Below are positions 1-6,839 of a stretch of 9,204 nucleotides of DNA, in pieces (the first letter of the stretch is position 1; each line of letters begins with the position of its first letter). A program made the position numbers and the translations under genes. Source of the DNA: Chlamydiota bacterium (GTDB lineage: Bacteria > Chlamydiota > Chlamydiia > Chlamydiales > Rhabdochlamydiaceae). The DNA lies in contig DAIEPN010000023.1 of NCBI GenBank assembly GCA_027348355.1, positions 1 through 9,204 on the forward strand, given 5' to 3'. The notes under the pieces were generated by a model. The model made no database searches and was not told where the DNA came from. It saw only the letters and a list, made by a program, of their open reading frames with translations.

Positions 1-1476
1 CGAGGTAAGTTTTGTTCCAGAAGTTTGAGCAACTTGTAGAGTTCCTGCAAGAGAGGCTGTTCCTGTTATGTTAAGTTTAGAATAGGTAGAACCATCTTGA
101 ATTAACACCTTAAAGGTTCCTGAGGAGGTTTGTGTATAGTCTCCTTGAATTGTCATAGTACCTGGATTTCCGTTTATATCTGCAGGATAGACCGTTCCGG
201 AGTTTGTCACTGAAAGTGTACCTGAACCTTTAAAAGCAGGAGAGGTCGTTCCTACTCCGGTGTAAAGAGCCCCATTTCCAATTGTAAAAATATCTGATTG
301 AACATTTGCGTCGTTTACAAAAATACCACCATTCAGATGAAGATTTCTAGCTCCTACTACACTACCAAGGGCGCTTCCAGAGAGAGTTCCGGAGTTCGAA
401 TTTGTAATTGTTCCCCCATTTATGGTTAAGGTTGTTGTTCCTAAATATGCTCCGAAAGTTCGACTAAGATTGCCTATTGATCCGGTATTGTCTACTTTGA
501 TAGATCCATTATTGAGAGTTACATTTCCTATGTCTAGGGATGACCCCAAAGTATCATCTGATGAATTTGATTGAATATTTGCATTATTTATTATATTTGC
601 TTCTCCATCATTTATGATTAGAGAATCGGAGGTAAAAAGATTTCCGAGGCAGGTAGATGTTGAAGTCGATATGGAAGCTGTAGAAGTATTTGTTAGATTT
701 AAGATGCCTCCATTGATTGTTGTAGTCGAATTAACATCGATTCTATTTGAAATTAGTGTAGAGGAGCTAGCTGTAAGAGAACCACTGTTGATTAAATTTA
801 ACGAACCACTATTTAAAGTAATATTGTCGGCTAGCAAATATACAATAGGATTGCTACCTGTGTTGTTTCCTGAATTTACTAAAGTTACATTTGAATTAGT
901 AATAGTTATATCAGCTGCTTGAAGGGAGGTTACGCTAACATCTGTAGTAATAGGTGCTGTGTTAGGTAAATTTACCGATCCCCCTAGAAAATTTAAATTG
1001 GCGAATACTCCTTCGCATTGAAAATTTAACGATCCGAGAGAGACAGTTATGTCTAAGTTTGTGGTGGAATTGAGAAATGTATTTCCTGTTGTTGATGGGG
1101 TTGCTTGGAGGTAGTGATTTCCTGACAAAACAGAGATAGTAGCTGTACCTCCGGAGGGGCTAGTATCAAAATTGAGCATATCTGTTCCTAAAGTAAGGGG
1201 AGAAACAGTAAAAGAAGAGCCATTATTAAATGTTAGAGCAGCAATTGTTGTTGTCGGAGAAGATACCTGAATGGGTAAAAAGGATGTACTACTAGAAGAT
1301 GCAAAAGAAGCTGTATCTCCAGCAAGTGTTGGAGCTGTGCCTCCGATCCAATTTCCTCCTGTTTCCCATGAGGCTGATGTAGGTGAATTACTCCAGGTGC
1401 TATCTGTTGCATGGGTTTCGCTTACTAAAACAGAACTTACTAGGATTAACGAGGAAATTTTTTTCCAAAATGACAT
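1..1476 (-). CDS. Secreted beta-helix autotransporter passenger, N-terminal 492 residues (partial)
   Basis: Reading leftward from ATG at 1476-1474, the frame is open for all 492 codons to the window edge. A strong AAGGAG ribosome site (1489-1484) lies 7 nt before the ATG. Residues 1-23 form a classical Sec signal peptide: basic KK at 5-6, a hydrophobic core at 7-18, and a likely cut after THA at 21-23. The mature start holds a W/G/N-rich block (WETGGNWIGGTAP around 36-48) typical of autotransporter-associated beta-strand proteins. Residues 190 to about 402 are seven degenerate N/G/S/T-rich repeats, and 417-492 (GTLSVTNSG, GDYTQTSSGTFKV, ASLAGTLQV) resemble the end of an autotransporter passenger. 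I therefore expect a C-terminal outer-membrane beta-barrel beyond base 1; it is not visible here. Cysteines are few, and I did not see the GGAI/FxxN repeats of chlamydial Pmps, so it is Pmp-like in role rather than clearly a Pmp. Function (adhesin or surface antigen) is inferred. Confidence 0.85.
   Translation of the reverse strand, partial: MSFWKKISSLILVSSVLVSETHATDSTWSNSPTSASWETGGNWIGGTAPTLAGDTASFASSSSTSFLPIQVSSPTTTIAALTFNNGSSFTVSPLTLGTDMLNFDTSPSGGTATISVLSGNHYLQATPSTTGNTFLNSTTNLDITVSLGSLNFQCEGVFANLNFLGGSVNLPNTAPITTDVSVTSLQAADITITNSNVTLVNSGNNTGSNPIVYLLADNITLNSGSLNLINSGSLTASSSTLISNRIDVNSTTTINGGILNLTNTSTASISTSTSTCLGNLFTSDSLIINDGEANIINNANIQSNSSDDTLGSSLDIGNVTLNNGSIKVDNTGSIGNLSRTFGAYLGTTTLTINGGTITNSNSGTLSGSALGSVVGARNLHLNGGIFVNDANVQSDIFTIGNGALYTGVGTTSPAFKGSGTLSVTNSGTVYPADINGNPGTMTIQGDYTQTSSGTFKVLIQDGSTYSKLNITGTASLAGTLQVAQTSGTKLTS
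265..909 (-). repeat. Seven degenerate 29-34-residue passenger repeats
   Basis: Within the autotransporter passenger, a unit of the form hydrophobic-T-I-N-G-G-x-L-x-L-x-N-x-G followed by an S/T/N-rich stretch recurs at residues 190, 219, 252, 286, 319, 350 and 379. Examples of unit starts are ITLNSGSLNLINSG, TTINGGILNLTNTS, LIINDGEANIINNA, VTLNNGSIKVDNTG and LTINGGTITNSNSG. Spacing between units is 29, 33, 34, 33, 31 and 29 residues. The repeats are obvious at protein level but diverged in DNA, so they are old. They probably make successive rungs of a right-handed beta-helix (inference from the family). Confidence 0.75.
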
Positions 1477-1612
1477 AAATCATCTCCTTATTTAGTATTA
1501 GTTTGTCTTTATCAAAGAAACGTTTTCAAGTGCTAGATATTTTTTTACGATTTTTTTCAGAAGGTTTTTATAATTTTTAGCAATTTTATAGTGCAGAAGG
1601 TTTAAAATTTTT
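1477..1612. promoter_or_regulatory. AT-rich divergent spacer between autotransporter and amidase operon
   Basis: This 136-bp spacer must hold the control region for both divergent genes. Rightward, a perfect TATAAT lies at 1569-1574, but the -35 side (TTACGA at 1545-1550, 18-bp spacing) matches TTGACA poorly. An 8-bp palindrome AAACGTTT is at 1518-1525. A 10-bp direct repeat cagaaggttt occurs at 1558-1567 and 1594-1603, the second copy overlapping the amidase ribosome site. I see no convincing leftward promoter hexamer pair; TTGAAA (minus strand, 1529-1524) is a candidate -35 without a good -10. No RNA gene is apparent. Confidence 0.5.
1569..1574 (+). promoter_or_regulatory. Candidate -10 box (TATAAT) for the amidase-aro operon
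   Basis: An exact TATAAT hexamer lies 38 bp upstream of the amidase ATG, which would put transcription start near 1581 and give a leader of about 32 nt. The partner -35 is weak (TTACGA at 1545-1550). Because the surrounding DNA is very AT-rich, a chance match is possible. It is the only good promoter candidate seen ahead of the six-gene plus-strand run. Confidence 0.4.
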
Positions 1613-2788
1613 ATGAGATGGGTTTGGTGTGTTTTTTTTAGTTTGTTAAGCTTGTTTATAAAAAGTGGTATTATGGCAAAAGATTATCATGATTTCGATA
1701 CCTATCAAAATAGGTTCGATCGCAGCTATGTAGAGCACAAAATAAGGAAGTACTTGCAAAAGGATTCCGAGATAGAAAATTATTTTACAATTACTGAGAA
1801 AGGCTTTTTTCTCTATAGCTCACCCCTGAAAAAAACAAGAAATGAACCAGAGTATGTGCTTACTTTTACAGAAAAAGGAGAAATTCTTCACAAAGAGAAA
1901 AAAAAGAGCTTAGTAGGGGCTAAGATCGCTATCGATCCAGGACATTTTGGTGGTGAGTATGCAGAATTAGAAGAGCGCTTTATTGATATGAAAGTATATG
2001 AGAATGGAAAGGCGTCTCATCCTGTTCGTTTTAACGAAGGGACTTTGACTTTGCTTACCGCACTTGTTTTAAAAGATAGGCTGGAGAAGGAAGGGGCCGT
2101 TGTTTTTTTGACAAAAGATCAAATTGGGAAAGGGGTTTATAGAGAAGATTTTTTTACATGGATGCAAAGTCATCGTGAATTTTGGAATACGAGCATGACC
2201 ATTCCTCAAATTTTCCGCACATTTTATAATCCACTTGATTTGCTAGCTAGAGCTGAAAGGATCAACCAGTTTAGACCTGATGTAACAATCATTATCCATT
2301 ATAACGCTGATGATGCAAGAGATCCTGCGACGCTAAGGACTGGGCCTTCAAATGAAAACTACAACATGGTGTTCATACCAGGGGCATTTTCTAAGACAGA
2401 GCTTGCTAAAGAAGAGAATCGTTATGAGTTTCTACGCCTCCTTGTTACAACGGATGAAGAAAATTCTGAAAGACTGAGCACGCTTATTTTAAGAGAGTTT
2501 GTACAAGTCTTAGATGTTCCTGCTGTGACCCAGTACAATGCAGCTCCTTACTTACACCGAGTGTGCCTCAAATTAAATGAAGGAGTTTATGCACGTAACC
2601 TTTGTTTGACACGTATGGTTCATGGCCCTCTTTGTTATGGAGAGACCTTGCTACAAAATAATAATAAAGAAAGCCTAAAACTTGCCAAAAATGATGCTGA
2701 AATTCGAGGAATTTCGTGCCCAAGTCGTGTAATAGAAGTTGCGGAAGGTTATTTTCTTGGGATCAAGAAGTATTTTGAAACGCAGTAG
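1613..2788 (+). CDS. N-acetylmuramoyl-L-alanine amidase, Amidase_3 family, exported
   Basis: A 391-residue zinc amidase predicted to cut the amide between MurNAc and the peptide stem in peptidoglycan. Residues 1-22 look like a signal peptide (R2, hydrophobic 3-16, cut near GIMA/K), placing it in the periplasm. After a basic linker ending near 100, the Amidase_3 fold begins: IAIDPGHFGG (105-114) gives zinc ligand H111, FNEGTL (140-145) gives E142, and TIIIHYNA (225-232) gives H229. YGETLLQNN (342-350) carries the likely catalytic E344, matching the family's vET-GFLSN motif. A stretch of about 40 residues (168-208) between the second and third ligands looks longer than usual. ATG 1613 follows GAAGG at 1596-1600, a rather long 12-nt gap. 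It ends 7 nt before aroA, so it likely shares the aro transcript. A role in remodelling septal peptidoglycan is an inference. Confidence 0.85.
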   Translation: MRWVWCVFFSLLSLFIKSGIMAKDYHDFDTYQNRFDRSYVEHKIRKYLQKDSEIENYFTITEKGFFLYSSPLKKTRNEPEYVLTFTEKGEILHKEKKKSLVGAKIAIDPGHFGGEYAELEERFIDMKVYENGKASHPVRFNEGTLTLLTALVLKDRLEKEGAVVFLTKDQIGKGVYREDFFTWMQSHREFWNTSMTIPQIFRTFYNPLDLLARAERINQFRPDVTIIIHYNADDARDPATLRTGPSNENYNMVFIPGAFSKTELAKEENRYEFLRLLVTTDEENSERLSTLILREFVQVLDVPAVTQYNAAPYLHRVCLKLNEGVYARNLCLTRMVHGPLCYGETLLQNNNKESLKLAKNDAEIRGISCPSRVIEVAEGYFLGIKKYFETQ

Positions 2789-2795
2789 TTGAGAT

Positions 2796-4079
2796 ATGGT
2801 AAACTATCTTGTTCATAAAAGTTCTCTTCAGGGGGAAATTGTCATTCCTCCATCGAAGTCGCATACACTTCGAGCGGTTTTGTTTGGAGCCTTAGCAAAT
2901 GGGGTTACAGTCATTCATAACCCGCTTTTTTCTCCTGATACTTTTGCGATGATAGATGCCTGTAGATCTTTAGGCGCTTTAATTGAAGTTTTAGATGGTC
3001 GTATCGAAATTACAGGAGTAGACGGAAAGATTACAGGAGCGGAAAATGTAATCGATGCTGGAAATTCCGGACTTGTCTTGCGAATGATCTCAGCTGTAGC
3101 AGCGCTTGGGACGCAGCCTATTGTGATCACAGGAGACCACTCTATTCGTCATAGGAGAGAGATGATGCCTATGATAGAGGCTTTATCAGAGATGGGTGTC
3201 AAAGCGATCTCTACGAAAGGAGATGGATATGCTCCTTTGATTATAGAAGGTCCGATGCAAAAAGATGTAGTACACGTTTTGGGGGAAGATTCCCAGTTTG
3301 TGTCTTCTCTTCTGATCGCCTCTTTATTTGCTCCTTTCCCTACAGAAATTTTTGTAGAAAATCCAGGAGAAAAACCTTGGGTTTCTCTCACGCTCGATTG
3401 GTTTCGTCGTCTCGGAATTCCTTATGAGATGCAGGATTTCACAACATACAAAATTTCTGGGAATGTTTCCTACTCAGGCTTTACATATACAGTTCCTGGA
3501 GATTTTAGTTCAGCTGCTTTTCCTATTGCTGCAGCTCTTGTAAGCGGCTCCGAACTTACAATCCATAATCTGCAGATACAAGATTGCCAAGGAGATAAAG
3601 AGCTCATTGAAGTTTTCAAGAAGATGGGGGCCCTTATTGACATTGATGAAAAAGAAAATACGATCTTTGTAAAAAAGGGGGCGTCTTTAGAAGGTATAGA
3701 AGTTGATATCAATGATTTTATCGATAGTATTACTATACTTGCTGTAGTTGGGTGTTTTGCAAAGGGGACAACACGAATTAAAAACGCGGCAGTTGGGCGA
3801 GGAAAAGAGTGTGATCGGATCCAATCGATTGTTTCCGAGCTTACAAAGATGGGAGCGAAGATCTGTGAGAGTCCAGATGGGCTCATAGTAGAGAAATCTT
3901 CTCTCCACGGAGGAGAAGTATTTTCCTATTACGATCATCGGATGGCAATGTCTTTAGCAGTAGCAGGTATGGGAAGCGAAGGGAGTACGAAGATCATCTC
4001 GAGTGAATGCGTTAAAAAGACATATCCCTCTTTTTTACGAGATTTTCAAAACCTTGGTGCAAAAATGGAGGAAGTATGA
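2796..4079 (+). CDS. aroA: 3-phosphoshikimate 1-carboxyvinyltransferase (EPSP synthase)
   Basis: A 427-residue enzyme of normal length that joins shikimate-3-phosphate and phosphoenolpyruvate to give EPSP, step six of the shikimate pathway, in the cytoplasm. All family landmarks are present: PPSKSHTLRA (18-27; K21, S22 bind substrates), DAGNSGLVLR (87-96; PEP loop), GDHSIRHR (113-120), EDSQFVSSLLIAS (164-176), VPGDFSSAAFPIAAA (233-247), the catalytic Asp D310 in NDFIDSITI, RGKECDR (335-341, E338), and the terminal DHRMAMSLA (380-388). The PEP loop has Leu93 and Met97 where E. coli has T97 and P101. ATG 2796 has only a poor ribosome site (GAG at 2791-2793) and starts 7 nt after the amidase stop, suggesting translation is partly coupled to it. 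The stop overlaps the aroK start (ATGA). Confidence 0.97.
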   Translation: MVNYLVHKSSLQGEIVIPPSKSHTLRAVLFGALANGVTVIHNPLFSPDTFAMIDACRSLGALIEVLDGRIEITGVDGKITGAENVIDAGNSGLVLRMISAVAALGTQPIVITGDHSIRHRREMMPMIEALSEMGVKAISTKGDGYAPLIIEGPMQKDVVHVLGEDSQFVSSLLIASLFAPFPTEIFVENPGEKPWVSLTLDWFRRLGIPYEMQDFTTYKISGNVSYSGFTYTVPGDFSSAAFPIAAALVSGSELTIHNLQIQDCQGDKELIEVFKKMGALIDIDEKENTIFVKKGASLEGIEVDINDFIDSITILAVVGCFAKGTTRIKNAAVGRGKECDRIQSIVSELTKMGAKICESPDGLIVEKSSLHGGEVFSYYDHRMAMSLAVAGMGSEGSTKIISSECVKKTYPSFLRDFQNLGAKMEEV

Positions 4080-4621
4080 CACTTATTTTATGTGGATTTC
4101 CCTTTTCTGGGAAAAGCTTCTTTGGTGAACTCGTGGCAAAAGAGTTGGATTTGCCTTTCATCGATACAGACCTTGTACTTGAAAAATTGTATTTTGAACA
4201 AATTGGAGTCCGTCTCTCTTGTAGGCAGATTTTTCATAAGGAAGGAGAGGAGTTTTTTCGAGATCTGGAACATAGAGCAATTGATACGCTCCCAAAAAAT
4301 GAAAGATATGTGGTCGCATTAGGAGGCGGAGCACTAGAGAATAGCCATGCTTGCGATATACTAAAAAATCTGGGGACAATGGTGTATATAAAAGCTTCTA
4401 AAGAGCTACTGCTTCAGCGCATCCTAGAGACAGGTGAAATCCCAGCCTATCTCGATCCAAATGATCTTTCCCTTTCTTTTGAAAGCCTATATGAAAAAAG
4501 AAGCCGTTTATATGAAGAAAGTGCTCATTTTATTGTGGTTCCGGAAACGTGTTCACTAGAAACTACAATCGAATCTCTTTGTTTTCTTAGCTCTCCTGAA
4601 GGAAAGACCTATGGCGAGTAA
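4076..4621 (+). CDS. aroK: Shikimate kinase
   Basis: A 181-residue P-loop kinase that phosphorylates shikimate at the 3-hydroxyl with ATP, supplying AroA. Walker A is GFPFSGKS (7-14). IDTD (29-32) carries the Mg/shikimate aspartates, FRDLE (61-65) gives the shikimate-binding R62, and ALGGGAL (81-87) is the Walker B/GGG shikimate loop. [10 protein letters not shown] (141-150) gives R142, the second shikimate arginine. In the LID, the usual RPLL-type segment reads GEIPAYL (120-126), so the ATP-stabilising LID arginine is replaced by Ile122; K and R residues nearby might substitute. The start overlaps aroA by 4 nt and has GGAGGA at 4067-4072, only 3 nt away. Its last codons overlap aroC by 11 nt. 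Symbol aroK or aroL cannot be decided from sequence; the family assignment is secure. Confidence 0.94.
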   Translation: MTLILCGFPFSGKSFFGELVAKELDLPFIDTDLVLEKLYFEQIGVRLSCRQIFHKEGEEFFRDLEHRAIDTLPKNERYVVALGGGALENSHACDILKNLGTMVYIKASKELLLQRILETGEIPAYLDPNDLSLSFESLYEKRSRLYEESAHFIVVPETCSLETTIESLCFLSSPEGKTYGE

Positions 4622-5705
4622 CTCCTTCGGTTCGATTTTTCGTATGACAACCTGGGGAGAGTCTCATGGGAAAGCAATCGGTGTCACCATTGATGGATGC
4701 CCTGCAGGTCTTGCAATTTCAGAAGAAGAAATCAGAGAGGCTCTAGTTAGACGCCGCCCAGGAAATAATAGCTATACTTCTCCTAGAAAAGAAGAAGATA
4801 AAGCAGAAATTCTATCCGGTGTTTTTTAAGGGAAGACAACAGGAGCTCCCATTTTAATTCTGATCGCGAATAAAGATGTAGATTCGAGCTCGTACGAACC
4901 GATAAAGGATTTACTCCGTCCAGGACATGCCAATTTCACCTATCTGGAAAAATATGGAATTTTTGATTACCGTGGCGGAGGAAGAGCTTCGGGGAGAGAG
5001 ACGGCATGTAGGGTAGCAGCTGGGGCTGTTGCTAAAAAACTTGTCGAATTTTATGGAATAGAGACCATTGCCTATCTGAAGCAAATTGGAAAAATAAGTG
5101 CTACGTCTTATTCTTTTTCCGACATGGAGCAGCTCCGAAGAAATGTGTATAGCAGTCCGCTGTTTTGTCCAGATGAAATGATAGCAAAGCAAATGATGAC
5201 CTATATTCAAGAGATTTTAGAGGAAGGGGATTCGATTGGGGGCGTTGTAGAATTTGTCGCAACAAATTTGCCAGTAGGACTTGGTGATCCTATCTATGAT
5301 AAGCTGCCTGCTGCTCTTGCAAAGGCTATGATGAGCCTTCCTGCTACAAAAGCTTTTGAAATCGGCTCTGGATTTGCTGCTTGTATGATGAAAGGCTCTG
5401 AGCACAATGATGAATTTTGTAAGGAAGGCGATCAGATTACCATGAAGACAAATCATAGTGGAGGGGTTCTGGGCGGAATTTCTACAGGGCTTCCTTTAGT
5501 GGGAAGAGTTGGATTTAAACCACCTTCGAGCATTAGAAAAATGCAAAAGACTGTGACAACCACAGGTGTGGAAACCACGTTTTCTATTTCTGAAACCGGG
5601 CGCCATGATCCAACCGTTGCAATTCGAGCTGCCCCAGTTGTCGAAGCCATGCTTTCCTTGGTTCTTGCAGATGCCATACTCATGCAAAAAAGCGCTAAGT
5701 TATGA
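4611..5705 (+). pseudogene. aroC: Chorismate synthase with one in-frame TAA at codon 73
   Basis: Chorismate synthase turns EPSP into chorismate using reduced FMN. Read through, the gene is 364 codons, the normal family length. Residues 5-34 hold the first signature (TTWGESHG at 13-20, DGCPAGL at 28-34), RRRPG at 47-51, then VF and a TAA stop at 4827-4829, immediately followed by GKTTGAP in the same frame. The second signature (RGGGRASGRET, 4972-5004) and the third (FKPPSSIRKMQKTV and RHDPTVAIRAAPVVEAM, to about 5655) are intact and in the same frame, with no further stop or shift. Homologues usually have Glu or Gln at this site, so GAA or CAA to TAA is one substitution. The start is supported by GAAGGA at 4598-4603. 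The N-terminal 72-residue product cannot be active. True nonsense mutation, population variant and sequencing error cannot be separated here. Confidence 0.9.
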
Positions 5706-6832
5706 AAAGTCATATTCCAATTTTATCCTCTCTTTTTTCTTATGATGTGATAATTGGGGAAGGCCTTTTGTCATCATCTGAGACACTTAAAAAATATGTG
5801 ACTCCGCTCTCATCTTGTTTTGCAATTATTACAGATTCAGTAGTAGGGCCTCTCTACGCTGAACAACTTGCGGAGATACTTCATAGTTTAGGATTTGTAG
5901 CAAAAATATTTACTTTCCCTTCTGGTGAGAAATTCAAAACAAGAGAGACCAAAGAACTTCTTGAAGATCAAATGCTAGAAAGCGGATTTGGAAGTGACTC
6001 TTGTGTGATTGCTTTAGGTGGGGGGGTTGTATCGGATGTAGCTGGATTTTTGGCTTCCACCTACTCTCGAGGTATACCGTGGATTATCATCCCAACTTCT
6101 CTTTTATCTATGGTAGATGCAAGTATTGGAGGAAAGTGCGGCGTCAACACTCCTTTTGGGAAAAACTTAGTTGGGAGCGTATATCATCCTAAAGCCGTGT
6201 TGATGGACCTAAATATGTTGCTCACACTTCCTATATTAGAGTATAAGATGGGGATTGTAGAGATGATCAAACATGGCCTCATTGCGCAAGAGGAGTATTT
6301 TTCCTTTTTCGAAAAAAATGTAAAAAAACTTCTTCAAAAAGAGAGAGAACCTCTTGAGGAAGCTATTTACAAAAGCGTATATATAAAAGCTCTCATTGTC
6401 CAAAAAGAAGAAAAAGAAAAAGGAATCAGAAATCTTCTTAATTTTGGACATACGATAGGTCATGCTTTGGAAACAGTAACTCGAAATCATCTTTCTCATG
6501 GGCTCGCTGTTGCCATGGGAATCATTGCAGAGGGCTATATAGCAACAAGGTGCGCTTCTTTGTCTGTGGAATCTCTAGAAAGGATCATTCGGATCTTTAT
6601 AGAATATGAATTAGACATCTTTGGGACTCATTCCTATTCTCTTAAAGAGATTATTCAAGTAATGAAGTATGACAAAAAATCAAAGTCCCAAGTTCCACAA
6701 TTCGTCATGATAGATAAAATAGGAAAGAGCTTGGCCTTTGAAGGAAATTATTGCACACCTGTAGATAACGGGATTATTTCAAATGCGCTAGAATGGATGT
6801 TTGCAAAACTTGAAAATGAAGCTTTACTTTGA
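5702..6832 (+). CDS. aroB: 3-dehydroquinate synthase
   Basis: A 376-residue NAD- and metal-dependent enzyme converting DAHP to 3-dehydroquinate, step two of the shikimate pathway. PSGEKFKT (73-80) and ALGGGVVSDVAGFLAS (104-119) form the NAD-binding part. IPTSLLSMVDASIGGKCGVN (130-149) is the family core, and KNLVGSVYHP (154-163) follows. Metal ligands are E187 in GIVEMIKHG, H250 in NFGHTIGH and H266 in HLSHG, all at the expected places. Length is usual. The ATG overlaps the aroC stop by 4 nt (ATGA), and no good Shine-Dalgarno precedes it, so initiation probably depends on ribosomes finishing aroC. In Chlamydia the next gene is the fused aroDE; here it is a GKRP-like gene starting 7 nt downstream. 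Confidence 0.97.
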   Translation: MKSHIPILSSLFSYDVIIGEGLLSSSETLKKYVTPLSSCFAIITDSVVGPLYAEQLAEILHSLGFVAKIFTFPSGEKFKTRETKELLEDQMLESGFGSDSCVIALGGGVVSDVAGFLASTYSRGIPWIIIPTSLLSMVDASIGGKCGVNTPFGKNLVGSVYHPKAVLMDLNMLLTLPILEYKMGIVEMIKHGLIAQEEYFSFFEKNVKKLLQKEREPLEEAIYKSVYIKALIVQKEEKEKGIRNLLNFGHTIGHALETVTRNHLSHGLAVAMGIIAEGYIATRCASLSVESLERIIRIFIEYELDIFGTHSYSLKEIIQVMKYDKKSKSQVPQFVMIDKIGKSLAFEGNYCTPVDNGIISNALEWMFAKLENEALL

Positions 6833-6834
6833 GG
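6831..6834 (+). promoter_or_regulatory. GAGG ribosome site that decides the start of the GKRP-like gene
   Basis: GAGG at 6831-6834 lies 5 nt before ATG 6840 and overlaps the aroB stop (TGA 6830-6832). This favours ATG 6840 over in-frame TTG 6801 and ATG 6816, which lie inside aroB and have no comparable site. Confidence 0.6.
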
Positions 6835-6839
6835 ATATC

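Noticed and set aside
614..922. Open plus-strand frame of 102 codons inside the autotransporter region
   Set aside because: It is antisense to the continuous 492-codon minus-strand gene with signal peptide and ribosome site; its V/E/F-rich translation is the mirror of the N/S/T-rich passenger.
1271..1495. Plus-strand frame of 74 codons over the autotransporter start
   Set aside because: It is the complement of the signal peptide and early passenger region, with no family features of its own.
1517..1530. Catabolite-repression (cre) type operator around the AAACGTTT palindrome
   Set aside because: It resembles the cre consensus with a mismatch, but that system belongs to Firmicutes and nothing here supports a CcpA-type regulator.
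3470..3886. Minus-strand frame of 138 codons inside aroA
   Set aside because: aroA is clearly coding on the plus strand through this stretch with catalytic motifs; the antisense product matches no recognisable domain.
4092..4322. Plus-strand frame of 76 codons within aroK in another frame
   Set aside because: It overlaps the P-loop and shikimate-binding motifs of aroK, which define the real frame.
4821..4829. Programmed slippage at the T6 run to bypass the aroC stop
   Set aside because: The downstream aroC frame is the same as the upstream one, so a +1 or -1 slip would leave the right frame rather than restore it.
5124..5705. Separate 193-residue gene downstream of the aroC stop
   Set aside because: It is in the same frame as aroC and begins mid-domain at an internal Met; the coding sequence between 4830 and 5123 is also clear AroC, so this is the rest of one gene, not a new one.
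6236..6499. Minus-strand frame of 87 codons inside aroB, Phe-rich
   Set aside because: The poly-Phe comes from antisense of Lys/Glu-rich aroB codons; there is no start context or homology.
6801..6839. TTG 6801 or ATG 6816 as start of the GKRP-like gene
   Set aside because: Both lie within aroB without a ribosome site, while ATG 6840 has GAGG at 5-nt spacing directly after the aroB stop.
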